From NCBI GenBank assembly GCA_964445985.1, contig CAYUMU010000056.1:1-47251 (forward strand): a stretch of DNA of 47,251 bases, written 5' to 3'. Positions 41,389 through 47,251 of the stretch are shown in pieces; within the stretch, counting starts at the first letter, position 1, and every line of letters begins with the position of its first letter. This DNA comes from CAYUMU01 sp964445985 (GTDB lineage: Bacteria > Planctomycetota > Planctomycetia > Pirellulales > S012-138). The position numbers were made by a program, and so were the translations under genes. The notes under the pieces are model-generated. The model did not search any database. It was given only the letters and a program-made list of their open reading frames with translations, and was not told the origin of the DNA.

Positions 41389-42570
41389 ATGGGATTTTTG
41401 TCTGGCAGCATCACGTTTGAGCGTTATTGGGTAGGCGGCGAGCAACCAAACCAACTCGGAGCCGAGCAGATCGAGATCCTGGAACAGTACTCAATCGACA
41501 ACATCGAAACAGCTTCCACCGATCAGCCCACCGTGGGCTTCCTGGCCGGCGAGCACCTGCTCGACCTCAGCTTCTCCCTTGAAAAAAACGTGATCGGCGA
41601 CGCCCTGCATTTCGGCGTTCGAATCGATACCAACCAAATACCTTCCGCCATCCGCAAGGCCTGGCTGCAGCTGGAACTGGCCACCCTTTCGGTCGATAAC
41701 CCCAGCGGCAAGCCCACCAAGGCCCAGCGCGAAGAGGCCAAAGAGGCTGTCGAAGCCCGCTGCCAGGAAGAAGCCGCCAGCGGAAGATTTCGCCGCATGC
41801 AGCAAGTGCCCGTCCTTTGGGATCTTCGCGCGGGCGTGATCTATCTTGGCAGCACCAGCGAAGCCGCCAGCAAACAGTGCATGGATCTGATTGAACAGGC
41901 GTTCGACCTTGAACTCGACCGCATCACTTCCGGCAAGCTGGCCGCCGCCCACGCCGCCGAACACGACCAGCAAGAACAACTCGACGAAGTCACCCTCACT
42001 GCCTACCACGACGAAACGGCCCCCGCCGAAGTCTTTTGGTGGAACGGCCAATCCGGCAACTTCGACTTCCTGGGCAACGACTTTTTGCTGTGGTTGTGGT
42101 GGCAGTTTGAAACCGAGTCCGACACCATCAGCCTGTCCGACGGCACCGAAGTGACCGGCATGTTTGCCCGCTCGCTCAACTTGGAATGTCCGCGCGGCGA
42201 AAGCGGCAAAGACGCCCTCAGTTCCGACTCGCCCGTTCACCTGCCCGAGGCCGCTCTGGCCATTCGTAGCGGCAAACTCCCCCGCCGCGCCGGTCTGACG
42301 CTCGTCCGCCTGGGCGAACAGTACGACCTGGCCCTGCAAGCCGAAACCTTCGCCGTTTCTGGAGCCAAAATCCGGTCGGGCGATAACACCGGCGGCGGGG
42401 CCTTCCGCGAAGACCGCCTGGAAAGCCTTCGCAACCTGAGCGAGACGCTTGACCTACTGTTCGCCATATTCTGCGCCCAGCGAATTGGCGAAGCCTGGTC
42501 CGACGAGCTCAAACAAATGCGCCGCTGGCTGCAAGCCGATGGCCGAGCCCTGCAAAAACCGGCCGCCTAA
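41389..42570 (+). CDS. RdgC-like recombination-associated protein
   Basis: 393 residues; AGGGAG 6 bp before the ATG supports the start. The N-terminal part (MGFLSGSITFERYWV, GFLAGEHLLDLSF, ALHFGVRIDTNQIPS) and the helix KPTKAQREEAKEAVEARCQEE followed by VPVLWDLRAGVIYLGSTSE follow the pattern of RdgC: a lysine/glutamate-rich helix, then a strand-turn-strand that reads out as DxxxGxIxxxxxS. RdgC in E. coli forms a DNA-encircling dimer ring that limits RecA loading. The central insertion with WLWWQFETESD and the acidic C-terminal half are longer than in E. coli RdgC (393 against about 300). It stands alone, without other recombination genes. Assignment is by pattern only. Confidence 0.6.
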   Translation: MGFLSGSITFERYWVGGEQPNQLGAEQIEILEQYSIDNIETASTDQPTVGFLAGEHLLDLSFSLEKNVIGDALHFGVRIDTNQIPSAIRKAWLQLELATLSVDNPSGKPTKAQREEAKEAVEARCQEEAASGRFRRMQQVPVLWDLRAGVIYLGSTSEAASKQCMDLIEQAFDLELDRITSGKLAAAHAAEHDQQEQLDEVTLTAYHDETAPAEVFWWNGQSGNFDFLGNDFLLWLWWQFETESDTISLSDGTEVTGMFARSLNLECPRGESGKDALSSDSPVHLPEAALAIRSGKLPRRAGLTLVRLGEQYDLALQAETFAVSGAKIRSGDNTGGGAFREDRLESLRNLSETLDLLFAIFCAQRIGEAWSDELKQMRRWLQADGRALQKPAA

Positions 42571-42928
42571 TCCCTCCCTCCCCCTTCAAAAAAGGGCAGG
42601 GCCGAGGTGGGGGGGGTGAAGCAGCAGTAACAAAGCGCCTCAGGCAACCCCCTCCCCTTCAAAACTCCTGCCCGCACGTCCTCCGTTCCCTTCGACAAAA
42701 CGGTTCGGGGGTAGTCACGATTTGACGCAAGCAACGGCTTCGTTACCCTGCATCGGTTTACGAAAAACGATCCCATGGCTTTCTTCAAAGTCAGCCCTCA
42801 TGACTACCCCCGAACCTGCCCACAAGGTCGGAGCCGTCCGAGGCGACTGAAAGCGGAATACTGCCTCGCTTTGCCTGGCAAGCGAGGCCGTCTGGCACGG
42901 TTTCAGGCCAGTTGAATCGCGAGTCAGC
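42571..42928. other. Convergent intergenic region with inverted-repeat element
   Basis: 358 bp. A C-rich then G-rich segment at 42572-42618 holds a hairpin CCCTT-CAAAA-AAGGG and resembles dispersed REP-type sequences; it may terminate the RdgC-like gene although no T run follows. The inverted-repeat element 42702-42816 takes up the middle. Short open frames on the minus strand end at GNEAVACVKS, which might be a decayed gene end, but no family is recognised. Confidence 0.5.
42702..42816. repeat. 115-bp element with 16-bp perfect terminal inverted repeats
   Basis: GGTTCGGGGGTAGTCA at 42702-42717 and its exact complement TGACTACCCCCGAACC at 42801-42816; the match continues inward to 19 bp with one mismatch. 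The 83-bp interior has moderate GC and no ORF of its own. No target-site duplication is evident at the edges. It fits a MITE-like non-autonomous element or a large RNA hairpin. Confidence 0.65.
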
Positions 42929-45900
42929 TCATTCTCCGCCGGTCGCCACCGCAGAACCATGCAGGGCGCGGACCACTTGCGATTGGTTCCCTTCGTTGTC
43001 GCGGATGGTCACGGTCAGCGTGCCGCGAGCGGGTCTCGCGACCGGCTTGCTCAGCTTGTACTCCCAGCGACTACCAGCCAAAGGCTGGAACTTGCTGGCC
43101 AGATTCTCACCGGCAGCAGCGCCGTCCACGGGGAAATCAGCGACCACGCTGAAGCTGTTCAGATCGAGCCCCGTGTCGCTGTCGAACATGCCGACCAGCA
43201 GACGGGTAATCGGTTCTGCCGCGGCGGCGGCTGGATCGGTGACCGTGAGCGTGGGACGCTGATCGTCTCGCAGGCCGCCGGAACCTTCGAACTCCGGATT
43301 CAAATCGATTGGGCAGCCGAGGTCGATCCAGCGCGCGATCATCCGCCGGTCTTCGTCGGAAAGGGGCTCCACCTTCACCGGCTTGCCATCAGGACCTTGG
43401 GCGGCGCCAGTGACCGCGGCCGGCGGCGGCATGATGCTGCCGGTGTAATCTATATCGCCGATGAACAGCCGCTGCCCGGCCGTGAGCTCTGTATTGCTGG
43501 GATTGTGAAGATCCTGCCGGCGCGGGTCATCCAGCGGAATCTCTTCGCTGGCAATCGCCTCGTTGTCCCAGCCATCCAACCGGCGGCCGAACAGTTTCCA
43601 CACGAGCAAACTCCGGCGCGACTGCAGCTTCCAAATATAGTGCGACGAGCCATCGCGGGCGTGCAAACCACGGACAACATTCGGTCCCTTGCCGCGAATC
43701 TCCAGCCGGCGAGGACTGAACTGGGCACGCTCGTCGGCGGCCAGGCGGAAGTAAGTGCCCGGCAGGTTGCCGGTCTGCTGATCGTCATCGTCCAGTATCA
43801 GCCCGCCGGGCGGATTGCTCGCGCTCTTGGTATGACAGGCGACGCAACTGCGTTGGAAGATGGGCTGAATGTCGCGGTGGTACTCCACATCTTGCGAACC
43901 GCTCGCCAGCCGCAGGCCGGTTTCCTGGTGTACGTCCCACTGGGTCTTCGTTTCGTCGGCCGTTTTGGCGACGATCAGGGGGGTGCTTGCGGTCAGATCG
44001 AAGATGCTATAGTCCGGCCGCGCGGCGAAGGTATCCTCGAACAGCGTCGGCTGCTGGCTGTGGGCATGACAGCCGCCGCAATCATGGCGGACCTCGCCAG
44101 GGCGAAGTTGATGCCAGGTCTGGGCCATGTTCAGCACCATGCCATTCTTGTCGAGCGTCTGGAACGTGAACGCCACATCGGCCGGGATCTTGGCCAGGAA
44201 GCTGGTATCGGGATTGCCGTCGGGATCGACCGGCTGCTTGCCGGCGACGAACTTGCGAACCGGGATCTCGCCCAAAATGCGCAGCCGTTCCATGACATGG
44301 TTCGAGAAGGGAGCATAACCGCCTGATTGAGCCCCCTTGGCCGTGGTGTGGGCATTGGGGACCATTGAGACGATGCGGATGGCGTGAATCTCGCTGTTGT
44401 CATATTTGCCAGCGTCAGCACCTTGGCCTCGCCAGTTCCACGGCTCGCCGGTGAATTCCTCCTCCACTCGATTCGATTCGCCTGGATAGACCGAGGTAAC
44501 GCTCCCCTGGGGCACGGCCCCCAGCGGAGCGCTCTCTCGCTTGTACATACTGCTGGCGCCGACCAGCCCAAAGGGCGTACCTGCTGGCAATTCCGCGGTT
44601 TTGGAGCCATCGTTCTGGTGCTCCAGCCGCTTTGGCTCGGCCACACCGTAGATGCGCTGGTAAGGAACGACCGGCCGGGGCCAGCTTTCGTTGTAATTGG
44701 GATCGTTCTTGATCAGCAGCAACTCGCCCGGCGACTGGGTAACGTCACCGTTCTTGAGCAGGTAAATGCCAGTGTCGATCACTTCGGGAACCATGTTCGC
44801 CCTGACGGCTCCAGCCGAACCGCCGATCGGCCCCAGGGTCCAGGCAAGCAACAGATGGTTGTCGGGAGCGCCGCAGGGATGAGTGACCTTGCCGATGCGC
44901 GGCGAGTTGGGATCGTCCCAGACGGTTGGCCAGGCGGGGAAGTCGTTGGTGCGAATCCAGGGGGTGATCGACTGCATGCGGTTGGGCGTGAAGGGGACGC
45001 GAAACGTGTTGCCATTGCTGCCGACGAACTTCCAGCCGGGGTTGCGGTCGTCCTTGATATCGCCCGGGCCGAATGCCGATTCTCCCTGGGCGGCTTTGGG
45101 CGGCATTTTGAACAGCGAGCCGAAGCCTTTCTGGTTCTGGTTGTAATACAGCTCGACCACCACGTTCTCGTCCGATAGCTGCGACTGAAAGTGCCAGCTG
45201 GAAGGACTGCTGTGCCCGTGCAGGGCGCTGACGAACGGCGCCCAATTGGTGCCATCGGGATGAATGCTCCAGATGCCCCAGAGGATATAGTTGCGCAGGC
45301 CCATGTTCTCCAGACTGCTGAAGATGATGCGGCCATCTTTGAGGATCACCGGGTGCAGCGCGCCGGCCAGATTGAGGTGGCCGATGGTTTCGATGTTGGA
45401 TCCGTCATCGTCCATGATGTGCAACTGCGTGGCCACCTGCGGGTAGCTCTTCGGCGGCGGCAGATAGCCGTTGCGGTTGCTAACAAACGCGACGCGTCCG
45501 CCCGGCACCGGGCAAGGGTGCATGTTGAAGACGCCGTACGGAAGCCGCTCGCCAGGACGATTGGGCGTGAACTCCTGCTGGGTGAGCTGCGTGATTTTTC
45601 GCGTTTCCAGGTCGATCCGACAGATGTCGGCCCCGCCGCGACTGGCCCGATAGGCGGCATCGTGGAACTTGGTGTAGTAGACCGACTTCCCATCGAACGA
45701 GACATAAGGATCCTGCACGGCCCCTTCGCCGCCAGCGACCAACAGTTCCTCTTTGCCGTCGGGGTGGAGCAGCATGAGGTCAGAACCGGCGGTCACATTG
45801 GTCGGATAGGCGAACTCCGCCCAAGGGGCAGGGCGTTCTTGATCCCGATCGATGATCGTGCGCGGCGAGCGCACGTAGACGATGTCATAGTCGTACTTGA

Positions 45901-46036
45901 CCGCCTCGTCGTTGGCGATCGGCTGCACATCGATGCTAATCACCGTCGGCTTCTCGGCGACCGCCTGGGAGTTGGCCAGCAGCACGGCCAGGAGCGTGAG
46001 CGAAGAGGAGATTGACGTCAGGTTCCGCGAGGACAT
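42929..46036 (-). CDS. HzsA-like (hydrazine synthase alpha-type) dihaem protein
   Basis: 1035 residues with a signal peptide (SSSLTLLAVLLANSQAVAE). The N-terminal half is a WD/TolB-like beta-propeller: DLMLLHPDGKEELLV, DPYVSFDGKSVYYTKF and MHPCPVPGGRVAFVSNRNGY. The middle region has the layout of hydrazine synthase alpha. Two c-type haem sites follow: CGGCH near residue 653 and CVACH near 730, the latter in HRDIQPIFQRSCVACH. A beta-rich C-terminal domain closes the protein. Related HzsA-like proteins occur in many planctomycetes that do not perform anammox, so hydrazine synthesis should not be inferred; HzsB/C partners are not here. Export and haem attachment point to periplasmic electron transfer or redox catalysis. 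Confidence 0.85.
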   Translation of the reverse strand: MSSRNLTSISSSLTLLAVLLANSQAVAEKPTVISIDVQPIANDEAVKYDYDIVYVRSPRTIIDRDQERPAPWAEFAYPTNVTAGSDLMLLHPDGKEELLVAGGEGAVQDPYVSFDGKSVYYTKFHDAAYRASRGGADICRIDLETRKITQLTQQEFTPNRPGERLPYGVFNMHPCPVPGGRVAFVSNRNGYLPPPKSYPQVATQLHIMDDDGSNIETIGHLNLAGALHPVILKDGRIIFSSLENMGLRNYILWGIWSIHPDGTNWAPFVSALHGHSSPSSWHFQSQLSDENVVVELYYNQNQKGFGSLFKMPPKAAQGESAFGPGDIKDDRNPGWKFVGSNGNTFRVPFTPNRMQSITPWIRTNDFPAWPTVWDDPNSPRIGKVTHPCGAPDNHLLLAWTLGPIGGSAGAVRANMVPEVIDTGIYLLKNGDVTQSPGELLLIKNDPNYNESWPRPVVPYQRIYGVAEPKRLEHQNDGSKTAELPAGTPFGLVGASSMYKRESAPLGAVPQGSVTSVYPGESNRVEEEFTGEPWNWRGQGADAGKYDNSEIHAIRIVSMVPNAHTTAKGAQSGGYAPFSNHVMERLRILGEIPVRKFVAGKQPVDPDGNPDTSFLAKIPADVAFTFQTLDKNGMVLNMAQTWHQLRPGEVRHDCGGCHAHSQQPTLFEDTFAARPDYSIFDLTASTPLIVAKTADETKTQWDVHQETGLRLASGSQDVEYHRDIQPIFQRSCVACHTKSASNPPGGLILDDDDQQTGNLPGTYFRLAADERAQFSPRRLEIRGKGPNVVRGLHARDGSSHYIWKLQSRRSLLVWKLFGRRLDGWDNEAIASEEIPLDDPRRQDLHNPSNTELTAGQRLFIGDIDYTGSIMPPPAAVTGAAQGPDGKPVKVEPLSDEDRRMIARWIDLGCPIDLNPEFEGSGGLRDDQRPTLTVTDPAAAAAEPITRLLVGMFDSDTGLDLNSFSVVADFPVDGAAAGENLASKFQPLAGSRWEYKLSKPVARPARGTLTVTIRDNEGNQSQVVRALHGSAVATGGE

Positions 46037-46395
46037 GCGTGGGTTCCTATAGCGGGGAGGGGCAGCAAGGGCGTTGTTTCATGAGCACAACTTCAAGAAG
46101 TTTAACGGATACGCCAGACCGCTAGCCAGCGAATCGGCCGTATTTTCATGCCGCTTTGCAAAGCCCTAACGTCGCCTCAGGCTTCTCCCGCGTGACCTGC
46201 TCGTACCGTCCCAAACCTGCGCGCGACTCTGCCAGATCCGCGCGCTGCAGTAGACGTTTCCTTGGATAAAACAGAACACTGAAAAAATCCCTTGCAAAAC
46301 GCGCACAGCCCCTTTACTTTCCCAAGGGGGGGGTTGCAAAAAGCCCCGCCGTTCTCCTCTAGTCCGCGCTCGCGTACTTCAAAAAGGGCCAGGGC
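46037..46395. other. Divergent intergenic region, HzsA-like and surface-protein genes
   Basis: 359 bp. TTGCAAAA occurs at 46292-46299 and 46334-46341 flanking a short hairpin CCCCTT/AAGGGG (46309-46314 with 46324-46329). I see no convincing promoter. The HzsA-like ATG has AGGA about 9 bp upstream. Confidence 0.4.
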
Positions 46396-47251
46396 ATGCG
46401 CTGCAATTTCTTGGGCTGGGTTCGGTCAATTTCCCCAAAGAAGAAAACCCGCCCGATTCGCAGACGGCGTAGAACTTCGCGCCTGCGAGCCGCCGAACAG
46501 CTTGAGCCTCGCGTCGTGCTCGCCAGCGATTTCTTGATTCAGCTCGGAACGTCAGGATCGTTTGAAGCGCCCCTCAGCGGCGATCTGTATATCTCCATGA
46601 ACGACGATTATTGGGAGGACAATGCCGGTTCGTTGAGCGTCGAGATCGACGAACAGCCCTTCACGCTTTCCGCAACCAATCAAGCAGGACTCTTCACGAT
46701 CACCGTCGTTCAAGGCAATTGGTATGACTACACGGCGCTCGGAACCTGGGGCTGGACGGGAGAAGATTTCGTCGATGCTGACGGAGACGATTCCATCTCC
46801 CCGGCCGACGAAGGCTTCGCCGCTCCCGGCATGATCCGCTGGTCGCTCGTCGCCCGGATCGACGGGGATCCCAACGCTGATCCCAACACCGATCCGATCG
46901 CGGTGGACGACGGCATGGAATCCACCGACGAAGAGACGCCGGTCTTCTTCGACGTGCTGGGCAACGACAGCGATCCCGATGGCGATCCGCTCAACGTGGA
47001 CAGCATCGACACCACCTCCACCATGGGCAGCGTCACCAACCACGGCGACGGCACGTTCACCTACGATCCCAACGGCCAGTTCGAGGACTTGGAACAAGGC
47101 CAGTCGGCCACCGATTCCTTCAGCTACACCATCAGCGATGGCCGGGGCGGCTATGCCACGGCCACCGTGACAATCACGATCAATGGGGTGGACGAACCCA
47201 ACACCGATCCGATCGCGGTGGACGACGGCATGGAATCCACCGACGAAGAGA
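46396..47251 (+). CDS. LEPR-type surface protein with cadherin-like repeats (3' end beyond window)
   Basis: Open from the ATG at 46396 to the right edge, 285 codons seen. A very basic start (KKKTRPIRRRRRTSRLR) leads to EQLEPRVVLA, the planctomycete LEPR-xLL export motif. A first domain of about 100 residues follows, then a 105-residue module starting NTDPIAVDDGMESTDEE, with VLGNDSDPDGDPL and FSYTISDGRGGYATATVTITI, the pattern of VCBS/cadherin-like Ig repeats that bind calcium. A second copy begins at 47197 and is identical over all 55 bases visible. Probably a long secreted adhesin or matrix protein. Note the acidic repeats against the basic N-terminus. Confidence 0.85.
   Translation, partial: MRCNFLGWVRSISPKKKTRPIRRRRRTSRLRAAEQLEPRVVLASDFLIQLGTSGSFEAPLSGDLYISMNDDYWEDNAGSLSVEIDEQPFTLSATNQAGLFTITVVQGNWYDYTALGTWGWTGEDFVDADGDDSISPADEGFAAPGMIRWSLVARIDGDPNADPNTDPIAVDDGMESTDEETPVFFDVLGNDSDPDGDPLNVDSIDTTSTMGSVTNHGDGTFTYDPNGQFEDLEQGQSATDSFSYTISDGRGGYATATVTITINGVDEPNTDPIAVDDGMESTDEE
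46882..47251 (+). repeat. 315-bp tandem repeat, identical where both copies are visible
   Basis: The 55 bases at 46882-46936 recur exactly at 47197-47251, giving a period of 315 bp (105 codons, in frame). Only the start of copy two lies in the window. Full identity at synonymous sites implies recent duplication or gene conversion. Confidence 0.85.

Noticed and set aside
42567..42960. Minus-strand short genes around the inverted-repeat element
   Set aside because: They cross the inverted repeat and C/G-rich segment, have no ribosome site and show no family resemblance.
42929..46036. True hydrazine synthase and anammox metabolism
   Set aside because: Only an alpha-like protein is present; no HzsB/C or hydrazine dehydrogenase, and such relatives are common in non-anammox planctomycetes.
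1..47251. CRISPR arrays, tRNA or rRNA genes, transposases, prophage
   Set aside because: No regularly spaced short repeats, no cloverleaf with a CCA-type end, and no recognisable transposase, integrase or phage protein were found by reading.

Overview
The window looks like planctomycete chromosome, most likely Pirellulales-like. It carries a PSCyt1/DUF1549/DUF1553 protein, a DUF1080 protein, two surface proteins starting with the planctomycete LEPR-type motif (EALEQRIVLA and EQLEPRVVLA), a DUF6263-like secreted protein, a hydrazine-synthase-alpha-like dihaem protein, GC-rich coding sequence and many starts without a Shine-Dalgarno. It is draft assembly: ten Ns at 36147-36156 interrupt a gene. 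I see no tRNA, rRNA, CRISPR, transposase or phage gene.

Layout. 1-2093 (-): 5' part of a surface protein with delta-60 beta-propeller repeats, running off the left edge. 2346-5211: a secreted alpha/beta hydrolase and a DHA2-type MFS exporter, convergent and overlapping by 20 bp. 5574-6866: membrane-anchored HtrA protease. 7010-7240 (-): small unknown gene with a good ribosome site. 7463-18567 (+): a complete chemosensory operon, CheW - CheR-TPR - CheW - MCP - CheA-REC - CheB - giant hybrid kinase. 18664-20318 (-): D-threonine-aldolase-like enzyme and GNAT acetyltransferase, perhaps preceded by a 79-codon ORF. 20721-21800 (+): M19 dipeptidase. 21936-28902 (-): stress-type membrane protein with a sigma-54-like promoter, SirB1-like secreted protein, prenyltransferase-fold membrane protein, small secreted protein, lipoprotein, dihydroorotate-dehydrogenase-like enzyme. 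29143-29751 (+): DUF1080 protein. 29853-36327 (-): M48 lipoprotein protease, two related membrane proteins, aldose-1-epimerase-like protein, polytopic membrane protein broken by the N gap. 36802-37716 (+): DUF6263-like protein. 37857-41021 (-): PSCyt1/DUF1549/DUF1553 protein. 41389-42570 (+): RdgC-like protein. 42929-46036 (-): HzsA-like dihaem protein. 46396-end (+): second LEPR-type surface protein with an exact 315-bp repeat.

The most notable system is the chemosensory operon. Its gene content matches the Wsp surface-sensing pathway (two CheW proteins, CheR fused to TPR, MCP, CheA fused to a receiver, CheB). At the place where a WspR diguanylate cyclase would be expected there is a 1010-residue soluble kinase with the order REC-REC-HisKA-HATPase-REC-REC-HPt. 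No flagellar gene, CheD, CheZ or free-standing CheY is present, so a non-motility output through a phosphorelay is the likely reading.

Other points of interest are two adjacent overlapping genes that seem to share a repeated OB-like module, a sigma-54-type promoter that lies over the start of a 56-codon ORF, two inverted-repeat elements that look mobile (26379-26460 and 42702-42816), a strong bidirectional terminator at 37756-37809, and the exact 315-bp repeat that reaches the right edge.
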